NCBI RefSeq assembly: GCF_000374465.1
Contig: NZ_KB894532.1
Location: 1-64,000, forward strand
Length of the DNA stretch: 64,000 nucleotides
DNA from: Ahrensia kielensis DSM 5890
Lineage (GTDB): Bacteria > Pseudomonadota > Alphaproteobacteria > Rhizobiales > Rhizobiaceae
Direction of reading: 5' to 3'
A program made the position numbers and the translations under genes. The notes below the pieces were generated by a model. It saw only the letters and a list, made by a program, of their open reading frames with translations. It was not told where the DNA came from and did not search any database. How positions within the stretch are numbered: the first letter of the stretch is position 1; each line of letters opens with the position of its first letter. Below, piece by piece: positions 34,408-42,650 of this stretch.

Positions 34408-35424
34408 ATGAATCAAGAACTACAAAGATTTGCCGTTGCTTTGGCAGCAGGCAGCATAGGTGGGGCGCTGGCAATGTATTTACACATGCCAGCGCCCGCT
34501 CTCGTGGGCAGCACAATTGCGGTCACGATCTGCGCACTCATGGGGGCAAAACCGCAGGTGCCCAACATTTGGCGCAACACTGCATTTGCCATTATCGGCT
34601 TAACCTTGGGTGCAGGTATAACACCCACAATTTTATCTGATATCAGCCGCTTCTCGTTCAGCTTGGTGCTGTTGACCGTAACATTGGTTATCGCAACCTT
34701 GGTCGCAACGCTGATACTCAAACGCTTTTTTGCAACCGACAGCACCACCGCATTGCTTGCAACCTCCCCCGGCGCATTGTCATATGCACTCGTCTTGGCT
34801 GTCGACAAGAAAGCCGATGTTCGAACAGTCACCGTGCTGCAAGGCATCAGACTGTTTGCCATTACGGTATTCCTTCCGCCGCTTGTCACTGTGCTCGGCG
34901 GCGAACTGCCAAGCTCAGCGCACGCAGAAGCGTCAACAAGCGTTATTGTCAGTCTCGTCTTGCTGGTGGGCGCTTTTCTATTAGCAAAGCTGTTTGAAAA
35001 GTTTAATTTGCCAGCGGCATGGTTGATCGCCGGCCTTATCGTTTCTGGCATCGCGCATGGCGCTGGCTGGGTGAACGGGCGGCCATGGGAACCGATCCTG
35101 TTTATAGGATTTGTGGTTGCTGGCGGTGTCATCGGTTCGCGCTTTGGTCAATTTAAAGCCAGCGAGTTACGCAAATTAGCTGTCGCTGGTGTTGTATTAT
35201 CAACCTTAGCCATAAGCATCTCAGCAATTGCCAGCGCTTTGGCCGCCCCCATTTTGGGCGTTCCATTTGGCCAAGTTTGGGTTTCCTACGCGCCAGGCGG
35301 CGTGGAAGGCATGGCCGCAATTGCTTTGTCCTTGGGCTATGATCCTGTCTTTGTAGCAACCCATCATATCTTCCGGCTGTTCATGCTCATTATTATTCTA
35401 CCGCTGATTATCGCTAAACGGTAA
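34408..35424 (+). CDS. AbrB family membrane protein linked to the tct operon
   Basis: The 338-residue polytopic membrane protein has two repeated halves (MPAPALVGSTIAVTICALMGAKP; LPAAWLIAGLIVSGIAHGAGW) and YAPGGVEGMAAIALSLGYDPVFVATHH near the C-terminus, typical of the AbrB/DUF4583-type family, once called putative ammonia monooxygenase. The function is not established; members often sit beside tctA genes and may be transport accessories. It starts 5 bp after tctA. Confidence 0.85.
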   Translation: MNQELQRFAVALAAGSIGGALAMYLHMPAPALVGSTIAVTICALMGAKPQVPNIWRNTAFAIIGLTLGAGITPTILSDISRFSFSLVLLTVTLVIATLVATLILKRFFATDSTTALLATSPGALSYALVLAVDKKADVRTVTVLQGIRLFAITVFLPPLVTVLGGELPSSAHAEASTSVIVSLVLLVGAFLLAKLFEKFNLPAAWLIAGLIVSGIAHGAGWVNGRPWEPILFIGFVVAGGVIGSRFGQFKASELRKLAVAGVVLSTLAISISAIASALAAPILGVPFGQVWVSYAPGGVEGMAAIALSLGYDPVFVATHHIFRLFMLIIILPLIIAKR

Positions 35425-35564
35425 TAGCAAACGCCTCATTCTAAAAAGCTTCATCCCGCAAGAAGGACTTCGCGCCGAGACAACGATTTTCACAGTGGTT
35501 TTTAAGCCCTGTGAAAATCGCTCAAAATGCGTTAGACAAGCACCTTATCTTGAGGAGCACAGCA

Positions 35565-35972
35565 ATGAGAATAAGCCAAACAATCGCAACGTTTATTGTT
35601 GCTATTTCGCTATCCTCGCCTGCTCTAGCCCAATCAAAGCATGAAGCTGCGCTTTGCGAAGCGGCAAAGACAAATCAATCCATAGAAATGGTTTACGACA
35701 AAGACGCCAGCAAAGGCTGCCTTCCACGTCTCATTGATGTGCATCAAATTGCAATTGGCAATAATGGGCAGATGTATATGCATGGCTGGCAAAAGCGTGG
35801 ATGCACCAAGGGGCGCGATTATGCATCCGAACGAATTTTCCGGTTCGATAAAATCAAGTCTGTAAAAATTGTCGAAGGTGAATTTAGTGAAAAATCACAA
35901 TCCATCAAAGCAGAAGGCTGGGATGGTTGCATTGGTTCAAACTGTTTCATCAAAGAGAATATTTGCGAATAG
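35565..35972 (+). CDS. Small secreted protein with a WYL-like pattern
   Basis: The 135-residue product has a clear signal peptide (MRISQTIATFIVAISLSSPALAQ in two parts: core IATFIVAISLSSP, cleavage ALA-Q). The mature part has IEMVYDKDASKGCLPRLIDVH, then GNNGQMYMHGWQKRGC and ERIFRFDKIKSVKIV, a strand and Arg pattern recalling WYL domains. Six cysteines are visible in the mature region. ATG 35565 has GAGGA upstream. WYL domains are normally cytoplasmic ligand sensors, so a secreted one would be odd; the resemblance is by eye only. Confidence 0.6.
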   Translation: MRISQTIATFIVAISLSSPALAQSKHEAALCEAAKTNQSIEMVYDKDASKGCLPRLIDVHQIAIGNNGQMYMHGWQKRGCTKGRDYASERIFRFDKIKSVKIVEGEFSEKSQSIKAEGWDGCIGSNCFIKENICE

Positions 35973-35983
35973 TGTAGCCAAAA

Positions 35984-36009
35984 GAGCGCGACTTCGTTCA
36001 GCCGCGCTC
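35984..36009 (-). terminator. Hairpin terminator for the OYE-family gene
   Basis: GAGCGCG at 35984-35990 pairs with CGCGCTC at 36003-36009 (7 bp, 12-base loop). On the minus strand the stem is followed by TTTT, consistent with termination of the gene ending at 36022. It may also work for the gene ending at 35972. Confidence 0.5.
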
Positions 36010-36021
36010 CCAAACTTGGAC

Positions 36022-38067
36022 TTATAAATCTTTCACTAAGCGCAACGCATCATAGATTGCCGCATGGGTGTTACGAGCAGAAACGGCATCCCCAATACGA
36101 AACAGCTGGAATGCACCATCCTCATTGCGTTTCACGGTCTGCGGCGCCCCCTCAATCAGTGCGTCATGGTCCACAGCACCACCATTTGAGCTAAGCGGTT
36201 TCAATTCAAAATACAGCTCATCTAAAGGCAAAGTACCGTAGTTGACGACGACTTGATCGTACTCTTTTACGTCTGTGTGATCGCTGTAATCTGTACCAAT
36301 CGTTGCGCTCAATTTATTGCCATTGCGTGCCACATCCAACAATCTGCGTGTGACTGTAAATGTCACATCTTTGTTTTGCAGCGCGCGCATATAGGGCACC
36401 AAATTCATCGCCATGACACCGGGCGCAAAGGTTCGGTCCGGCGTCATCACTTCCACCGTTGATCCTGCAGCCGCCGCGATTTCAGCAGCTTGCAAACCTG
36501 CATGGTCCCCACTTTCATCATAGATCAAAACATTTTGTGCTGGCTTCACATCACCTGCAATCACATCCCAAGATGTAACAACATTTGGCACGTCTTTCTT
36601 TGTTTCAAACAGTTCCGTGTTTGGCATACCGCCCGTAGCTATAATCACAACATCAGGATTCAGTGCCGTGACATCGTCTTTCTCAGCCCAAAAATTGAAG
36701 TGAAAGACTACATCGCGAGCCTCGCACTGTGACATGCGCCAATCAATGATCGAGATCATCTCGCGGCGACGTGGACTTTGCGCAGTTAGACGAACCTGCC
36801 CGCCGGGATTGGGCTGCGCCTCAAACACTGTCACTTCATGGCCGCGCTCTGCAGCAACACGCGCCGCCTCAAGGCCTGCAGGTCCAGCACCCACAACCAC
36901 AATCTTACGCTTTTCTTTAGCGGGCTGAATTGTGTGCGGCATGGTCAATTCGCGCCCTGTCGCTGCATTATGAATGCACAGCGCTTCACCGCCTTCATAA
37001 ATCCGGTCAAGGCAGTATGTTGCACCAACACAAGGACGAATATCGTCTTCGCGCCCTTCCATGATCTTTCTGACCACATGCGGGTCCGCCATATGCGCGC
37101 GCGTCATGCCCACCATATCAAGAAGCCCCGCTTCAATCGCATGGCGCGCTGTAGCAACGTCAGGGATTTTAGCAGCATGAAACGTCGGCATACCTGTTAG
37201 TTTTTTAACCTGTCCTGCAAAATCCAAATGCGGCGCGTTCTTCATGCCTTGGATGGGGATCAAATCGGTCATCGCAGGGTCTGTGTGAATACGCCCGCGC
37301 ACAACATTGAGAAAATCAAGCTGACCAGTTTCGGCAAGCTTTTGGGAAATCAATAACCCATCTTCAGCGGTAATGCCGCCCTTTTGAGCCTCATCAGCCG
37401 TGTAGCGGAACCCCACGATAAACTCAGGGCCAACGCGCTTGCGAACAGCGGCAAGTACATCCAGCGGAAAGCGCATCCGGTTTTCTAGCGTATCGGCACC
37501 ATATGGCCCAACTAAATCATTGGTAAGCGGCGACCAGAACTGGTCGAGCAAGTGACCATAAACTTGCAACTCAATCCCATCCATACCGCCAGCTTTCATG
37601 CGCTCTGCGGCATCAGAAAAATCTGTGATGATGCGTTCAATATCCCAATCTTCGATCAGTTTGGGAAAGGCGCGGTGTGCAGGTTCGCGGTGTTTGGATG
37701 AAGAAACTGAAGGCAACCAATTGCCTTTGTTCCATGTTGTACGCCGCCCTAGATGCGTGAGCTGAATCATGACGGCACAGCCATGTTCATGGCATCCATC
37801 AGTCAGGTTTTGTATCCACGGAACAACGTCGTCGCGGTAAGCAAGGATATTGTTGAACACAGGCGGGCTATCTTTAGAAACCGCTGCAGAACCAGCCGTC
37901 ATTGCAAGTGCAACACCGGCTTTTGCACGTTCTTCATGATACGCGCGATAGCGTTCTTTCGGCATCCCATCTTCTGGATAAGCAGGTTCATGACTGGTCG
38001 TCATAATCCGGTTTTTCAATGTCAGATGCTTCAATTGATATGGTTGCAGTAACGGATCTTTGGTCAT
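36022..38067 (-). CDS. Old Yellow Enzyme-type NADH:flavin oxidoreductase (N-methylproline demethylase / dienoyl-CoA reductase-like)
   Basis: The 681-residue protein has an N-terminal FMN TIM barrel (NRIMTTSHEPAYPEDGMPKERY, GMDGIELQVYGHLLDQFWSP), a 4Fe-4S cysteine cluster near 345-365 (CVGATYC ... LCIHN) and a C-terminal FAD/NAD(P) part (VVVGAGPAGLEAARVA, Rossmann motif near 390). The TSSHEP-like N-terminus and the Cys spacing fit the group that includes N-methylproline demethylase of stachydrine catabolism. A methylated amine substrate is therefore plausible but not shown. It is divergent from a TetR regulator, and an 18-bp palindrome lies between them. Confidence 0.82.
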   Translation of the reverse strand: MTKDPLLQPYQLKHLTLKNRIMTTSHEPAYPEDGMPKERYRAYHEERAKAGVALAMTAGSAAVSKDSPPVFNNILAYRDDVVPWIQNLTDGCHEHGCAVMIQLTHLGRRTTWNKGNWLPSVSSSKHREPAHRAFPKLIEDWDIERIITDFSDAAERMKAGGMDGIELQVYGHLLDQFWSPLTNDLVGPYGADTLENRMRFPLDVLAAVRKRVGPEFIVGFRYTADEAQKGGITAEDGLLISQKLAETGQLDFLNVVRGRIHTDPAMTDLIPIQGMKNAPHLDFAGQVKKLTGMPTFHAAKIPDVATARHAIEAGLLDMVGMTRAHMADPHVVRKIMEGREDDIRPCVGATYCLDRIYEGGEALCIHNAATGRELTMPHTIQPAKEKRKIVVVGAGPAGLEAARVAAERGHEVTVFEAQPNPGGQVRLTAQSPRRREMISIIDWRMSQCEARDVVFHFNFWAEKDDVTALNPDVVIIATGGMPNTELFETKKDVPNVVTSWDVIAGDVKPAQNVLIYDESGDHAGLQAAEIAAAAGSTVEVMTPDRTFAPGVMAMNLVPYMRALQNKDVTFTVTRRLLDVARNGNKLSATIGTDYSDHTDVKEYDQVVVNYGTLPLDELYFELKPLSSNGGAVDHDALIEGAPQTVKRNEDGAFQLFRIGDAVSARNTHAAIYDALRLVKDL

Positions 38068-38121
38068 CTAAATCGTCTCGCTATCACATAATTTTCTGGT
38101 TTCACAAAGAATGAAAATCAT

Positions 38122-38139
38122 CTTGACATATATGTCAAG
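38122..38139. promoter_or_regulatory. Perfect 18-bp operator palindrome between the OYE gene and its TetR regulator
   Basis: CTTGACATATATGTCAAG is a perfect palindrome. Its left arm contains TTGACA, a consensus -35 element for the regulator gene, with TATTTT at 38145-38150 as a -10, 16 bp away. Binding here would block that promoter. The inferred start of transcription would fall close to the ATG at 38157. Confidence 0.7.
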
Positions 38140-38156
38140 TTTTCTATTTTCTAACG

Positions 38157-38771
38157 ATGAAAAATACACCCTCACGCCAGCGCGGCTCAAAAGAACTTTG
38201 GCTTAATGCCGCTTATGAAATGCTGGTTTCTGATGGCATCGACGCCGTAAAGGTGATGCCACTGGCTAAAAAGCTGAACATGACGCGAACTGGCTTCTAT
38301 TGGTTTTTTGCCGATCTGGATGAACTCCACACCGCAATGATCGAACGTTGGCAAAGTAAAAACACCGGCAATCTTGTTGAACGGTGCAATATGGCGGCTG
38401 CCAATATTGGTGGGGCTTTATTCAATTTGATGGATTGCTGGCTTGATACAGCGCTGTTTGATTCCCGCCTCGATTTGGCTATTCGCAATTGGGCGCGCGT
38501 TGCCCCTGATCTTCAAAACCAGTTGAGTGATGCAGATAACCGCCGGATCGAAGCTGTCGCAGCTATGTTTCGACGCTATGGCTTTTCACAAAAACAAGCC
38601 GAGGCGCGTAGCTTGACGGTTATTTACACGCAAATTGGTTATATTTCGATGCAGATTGAAGAAGATCGGCAAGAACGGTTAGAGCGCGTCCAATATTACG
38701 TTGAGGCCTTTGCAGGAACGCCGCCAGAAGAACAAGATGTTGAGCGCTTTTTGGCGCGGCATAAGGAATAA
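38157..38771 (+). CDS. TetR family transcriptional regulator
   Basis: The 204-residue product has a TetR helix-turn-helix (VMPLAKKLNMTRTGFYWFFADLDEL, residues about 35-60) and a C-terminal domain resembling those of TetR_C regulators with RLDLAIRNWARVAPDLQ. It is divergent from the OYE-family gene with an 18-bp palindrome in between, and is probably autoregulated. No Shine-Dalgarno sequence is evident before the ATG, in keeping with a possible leaderless message. Confidence 0.87.
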   Translation: MKNTPSRQRGSKELWLNAAYEMLVSDGIDAVKVMPLAKKLNMTRTGFYWFFADLDELHTAMIERWQSKNTGNLVERCNMAAANIGGALFNLMDCWLDTALFDSRLDLAIRNWARVAPDLQNQLSDADNRRIEAVAAMFRRYGFSQKQAEARSLTVIYTQIGYISMQIEEDRQERLERVQYYVEAFAGTPPEEQDVERFLARHKE

Positions 38772-38812
38772 TTCTCACTGCGAATGACCAGCACAGACAG
38801 CGCCCTATTGCC

Positions 38813-39685
38813 CTAAAGAGCTGCATTTGGTTTGAGCACATTAGAAATATAGGCTGCGGCCACATTTACTTTCGCTATGTCCACGCCAGTGTTTAGCCCC
38901 AGCTTAGCAAGCATATCAACAACACTTTCAGTGGCAACATTGCCCGTTGCACCAGGCGCATAAGGACAACCGCCCAGCCCTCCAACCGCGCTGTCAAAAG
39001 TGGTCACATCCAACTCTAAGCAAGCTTTGATATTATCAAGCGCCCGTGCATGCGTGTCATGAAAATGGGCAGCCGTTACCCCTGCCCCAATTTCGTCAAT
39101 CACGCTGCGCATCACCACTTGCGTGGTTTGCGGTGTTGCTATTCCAATCGTATCGCTGACCGCAACTTCATAGCAGCCCAGCTCAATCAATTTCCGCGCA
39201 ACCATAACAACTGCATCAACGGCAATCACGCCTTCATAGGGGCAGCCAAACGCGCAGGATAAATAACCACGTACAGGCATATTCACCGCCTTGGCTTTTG
39301 CCATTACGGGTGCAAAACGCTCAAAGCTTTCTTCAATGCTGCACGCAATATTGTGCTGCGAAAAACTCTGAGACGCTGAGGCAAAAATTGCGACTTCATG
39401 CACCTGTGCTTGTATCGCTTTTTCCATGCCTTTAAGATTGGGAACAAGCGTTGAATAACGCACACCGTCTGGCCGCGGCAAAAGATCAATCAACGCCTCC
39501 GTGTCAGCCATTTGCGGCACGGCTTTCGGCGAGACAAAACTACCAACTTCAATCGCTTTTAACCCACTATCAATCAGCAATTCGACCAGCTTCAACCTGT
39601 CGTTTAGGCCGACATGTTGCGCTTCGTTTTGTAAGCCATCGCGCGGGCCAACCTCAAAGATTGTGATGTCTGGTTTATCAGGCAT
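38813..39685 (-). CDS. mvaB: Hydroxymethylglutaryl-CoA lyase
   Basis: The 290-residue TIM-barrel enzyme has FEVGPRDGLQNE at the N-terminus (catalytic Arg/Asp), metal-binding HFHDT and the signature loop GGLGGCPYAPGATGNVATE with the active-site Cys. It splits HMG-CoA to acetoacetate and acetyl-CoA. HMG-CoA lyases also act in leucine breakdown, but here the gene is last in an operon with a degradative HMG-CoA reductase and a TRAP transporter, so the role is mevalonate catabolism. It begins 9 bp after the TRAP large-subunit stop. Confidence 0.94.
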   Translation of the reverse strand: MPDKPDITIFEVGPRDGLQNEAQHVGLNDRLKLVELLIDSGLKAIEVGSFVSPKAVPQMADTEALIDLLPRPDGVRYSTLVPNLKGMEKAIQAQVHEVAIFASASQSFSQHNIACSIEESFERFAPVMAKAKAVNMPVRGYLSCAFGCPYEGVIAVDAVVMVARKLIELGCYEVAVSDTIGIATPQTTQVVMRSVIDEIGAGVTAAHFHDTHARALDNIKACLELDVTTFDSAVGGLGGCPYAPGATGNVATESVVDMLAKLGLNTGVDIAKVNVAAAYISNVLKPNAAL

Positions 39686-39694
39686 AATTCATGC

Positions 39695-41017
39695 TCACTG
39701 TAATTGCGCAGAACCAAGTTCCGGCAACCATGTAACGATCTGCGGGAACATAATAAACAAGATCAGCACCACAACTTGGATCAAAAAGAATGGAATAACG
39801 CCACGATAAACTTGGCCAATGCCAATGTGATCAGGCAGCACCCCTTTTAAGTAGAATAAGGTGTATCCAAACGGCGGCGTAATATAGGCCATCTGCGCGG
39901 TGATCATGAACAAAACACCAAACCAGAGCGGGTCAAAGCCAAGCAGTTTCACGATTGGCAAGAACACCGGAACACACAGTAATATGATGCCAATTTCATC
40001 AAGGAAGAGGCCAAGCAAAATCAAAATGAACATCATAGCGGCCAAAACCACCCAGCGTGATGCTTCAAGATCTTGCACAAAACTCAAAATAGAATCCGCA
40101 CCGCCCGTTGCAACAAACACGGAAATAAAGGCACGCGCACCAATGGTAATCCATAAGATCATGGCGGTCACACGTAATGTGTCAGCCGCCGCTTGTGAAA
40201 GCTGGTCGACCTTCAAGCGTCCTGAAATAGCGCTTGATAAGATCGCGCCAAACACCCCAACAGCTGCCGCCTCCGTTGGCGTGGCAATGCCAGCATAAAT
40301 AGAACCAAGAACACTGATAATGACAAAGAAAGGCAAGATCAGCGTTTTTAAAGCGCGCAGTTTTTCGCCAAGCGGAATGTCCGCCATATCTTCATTAATC
40401 GGTGCAATCGTGGGGTCAAGCCGTGCACGCACATAGATATAAATGCTGTAACTTGCCGCCAAAATAATGCCCGGAATGATACCGGCAATAAACATTTTGC
40501 CTATCGAAATCTGCGCTGTGATCGCATAAACAATCGTCACGACAGATGGCGGAATAAGAATGCCAAGCGTGCCACCAGCACAGATCGCGCCAAGCGCTAA
40601 AGGTGGGTGATATTTGCGCTTAAGCATAGACGGCAGTGCAAGAATGCCCATCGCCGCCACCGCTGCACCAACAACGCCAGTCATGGCCGCCATAATCGTG
40701 CAGATAACCACAGTGCCGATAGCCAGCCCGCCATGCAGATTGCCGAACCATTTTTCCATGGCTTCATATAGATCTTCAATGATGCCGGATTTCTGAAGAA
40801 TTGAGGCCATCAACACATAGAGCGGAATAGCCATCAGGGATTCAGATGTCATCGTCTCAAACGTGTTGAGCGTGGTAACAATCAGCGCGTTCGGACCCCA
40901 GATGAAAATGGTCGACAAAAACGCAATCGCGCCCAAAACGAATGCCAGCCCAGCGCCCGAAAGCATAAGCGCGACAAGGGAGCTGAACATACCAATAAGA
41001 ATGAATGAGCTGGTCAT
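39695..41017 (-). CDS. TRAP transporter large membrane subunit (DctM-like), probable mevalonate uptake
   Basis: The 440-residue DctM-family protein with about 12 membrane segments carries ESLMAIPLYVLMASILQKSGIIEDLYEAMEKWFG, AICAGGTLGILIPPSVVTIVYAI and MITAQMAYITPPFGYTLFYLKGV. The last sequence places it with the FcbT3/TakM-type subgroup. The start overlaps the small subunit by ATGA. Position between HMG-CoA reductase and lyase genes suggests mevalonate as substrate. Confidence 0.92.
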   Translation of the reverse strand: MTSSFILIGMFSSLVALMLSGAGLAFVLGAIAFLSTIFIWGPNALIVTTLNTFETMTSESLMAIPLYVLMASILQKSGIIEDLYEAMEKWFGNLHGGLAIGTVVICTIMAAMTGVVGAAVAAMGILALPSMLKRKYHPPLALGAICAGGTLGILIPPSVVTIVYAITAQISIGKMFIAGIIPGIILAASYSIYIYVRARLDPTIAPINEDMADIPLGEKLRALKTLILPFFVIISVLGSIYAGIATPTEAAAVGVFGAILSSAISGRLKVDQLSQAAADTLRVTAMILWITIGARAFISVFVATGGADSILSFVQDLEASRWVVLAAMMFILILLGLFLDEIGIILLCVPVFLPIVKLLGFDPLWFGVLFMITAQMAYITPPFGYTLFYLKGVLPDHIGIGQVYRGVIPFFLIQVVVLILFIMFPQIVTWLPELGSAQLQ

Positions 41018-41508
41018 TGCGCAGTCTCTTTTCCGCTAAACAGAACAATCAACTCAGCAAGCGCCTGCAATATTAAAAGTAGAGCCGCGAAAGGCAGCGC
41101 CGCTTTGGCGGGCCATATCACAGGGTTCCAGCCCGAATAGCTGGTTTCACCATATTCAAAAGCGCTCACAGCTAATGGCAGGCTAAAGCGCAAAAGGATC
41201 GCGCCAAAAACCAATGCAAGCAGCATCGATAAAGCCGTCAGTAAAAGCTTCGTGCGCCCTTCGGCTTTTGCGCTGACAATATCAACGGCCACATGGCCGC
41301 CAATATGCAGCAAATAAGGACCGCCAAACAAAAAGAACGGGCCGAAAAGCAAGGTGGCAAGTTCCGGTGCCCAAGAGGTGGGCGCGGTAAATGTGTAGCG
41401 GGAGATGACTTCAAAAAGCATCAATCCTGCGATGAGAAAAATCACCCATTTGACGCTATCAAATAGAAGTTTATTAACCCGCGTTACGAGTTGCGCTGCA
41501 TAGAGCAT
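41014..41508 (-). CDS. TRAP transporter small membrane subunit (DctQ-like)
   Basis: The 164-residue protein has four predicted membrane segments (WVIFLIAGLMLFEVISRYTF; APELATLLFGPFFLFGGPYLLHIGGHVAVDI). It pairs with the large subunit, with which it overlaps by four bases. A strong hairpin separates it from the receptor gene. Confidence 0.9.
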   Translation of the reverse strand: MLYAAQLVTRVNKLLFDSVKWVIFLIAGLMLFEVISRYTFTAPTSWAPELATLLFGPFFLFGGPYLLHIGGHVAVDIVSAKAEGRTKLLLTALSMLLALVFGAILLRFSLPLAVSAFEYGETSYSGWNPVIWPAKAALPFAALLLILQALAELIVLFSGKETAQ

Positions 41509-41528
41509 GAGTTATTTTCCCAGATTTA

Positions 41529-41560
41529 CCAGACCGCATAGATGAATATATGCGGTCTGG
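41529..41560 (-). terminator. Intercistronic hairpin after the TRAP receptor gene
   Basis: A perfect 12-bp stem pairs CCAGACCGCATA at 41529-41540 with TATGCGGTCTGG at 41549-41560, 8-base loop. There is no T tract on the minus strand, so it probably stabilises or attenuates the message rather than ending it. Confidence 0.75.
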
Positions 41561-41570
41561 AATTCCTAGA

Positions 41571-42617
41571 TCATAAAAGGCCGAATTGAGCCATAAGATC
41601 TTTTTGTGTGTTCATCATTTCCAGTGCAACAGCATCGCCATTGGCAGCTTTTTCCCATGATGCTACGGCTTTAACGCGTGCCTGTGCAATATCAGCCGCA
41701 TCTAGGCGGATAATTTCCACACCAGCAGCTTCAAACTTAGCAAGATATTCAGCGTTATCGACCATAATGTTCTGGCGCAATGCACCTGAAACTTCACGTG
41801 CCGACACTTCTAGCGCTGCGCGATGTTGATCGCTGAGCTTGTCATAGGCAGCCGTATTGGCCACATAAGACGTTGCTGTTGTTGGCTGGTGGAAGCCTGG
41901 CAAAATCAGATATTTTGCAACTTCATGCAGACCTTCTTCATAGTTTGCTTTCACGTCGCCGCGGTCAGCAAAATCAATAAGGCCTTTATCAAGCGCAGAA
42001 TAAACTTCTGATGTCGGCAATGGTGATACAGCAACGCCGAAATCGGCCAACACAGAAGCAGCAAGACCAACAAAGCGGCCTTTCAGACCGTTCATATCGG
42101 CAATGGTTCTGATCGCCACTTTAGAGTGTAGCGGCTCTTCGCCATAAACAGTTGGTGCAACATATGTCAGGCCAGCAGGTGCGTAGGACTTTTTCGCCAA
42201 GTCCAATCCACCAGCTTCATAAAACCATGCTTCATACATATCAGCTTCAGGAAAACCGAACGGTACAGTTGATGAAAATCCATGTGAAGGAATTTTACCA
42301 GCAGTGTAACCGTCAAATGTTTTCATCAGCTCAAATGCACCGCCGCGCACCGCATCAAATGATTGTGCAGATGGCACGATCTGGCCGCCGGCAAATGTTG
42401 TGATTTCAAAGCTGCCGCCGGTTAGTTCGCTAACCCGTTTGGCAAATTTTTCTTCATAAAGCATTGGCGTTGTGCCGCCGCCCCATAGCGCTTGCATACG
42501 CCATGTGACTTTTTCTTGCGCACGCGCTTCCAAGCTTGAAACTGCAACGATTGCAGGTGCGGCAAGCATGCCAGCGCCCGCTGCTTTGAAAAAACTACGT
42601 CTCGATTTATTTGTCAT
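41571..42617 (-). CDS. TRAP transporter periplasmic binding protein, probable mevalonate receptor
   Basis: The 348-residue DctP-family receptor has a twin-arginine-type signal (TNKSRRSFFKAAGAGMLAAP ending near ARA-Q). The mature protein starts EKVTWRMQALWGGGTTPMLYEEKFA as in the FcbT1/TakP-like subgroup; the ligand Arg is probably in LKGRFVGLAASVLADFG. GGGAGG precedes the start. The gene lies between HMG-CoA reductase and the TRAP membrane subunits, so mevalonate is the best guess for the ligand. Confidence 0.88.
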   Translation of the reverse strand: MTNKSRRSFFKAAGAGMLAAPAIVAVSSLEARAQEKVTWRMQALWGGGTTPMLYEEKFAKRVSELTGGSFEITTFAGGQIVPSAQSFDAVRGGAFELMKTFDGYTAGKIPSHGFSSTVPFGFPEADMYEAWFYEAGGLDLAKKSYAPAGLTYVAPTVYGEEPLHSKVAIRTIADMNGLKGRFVGLAASVLADFGVAVSPLPTSEVYSALDKGLIDFADRGDVKANYEEGLHEVAKYLILPGFHQPTTATSYVANTAAYDKLSDQHRAALEVSAREVSGALRQNIMVDNAEYLAKFEAAGVEIIRLDAADIAQARVKAVASWEKAANGDAVALEMMNTQKDLMAQFGLL

Positions 42618-42650
42618 ATTAGACCTCCCATAGATTATGACAGTAACGTC

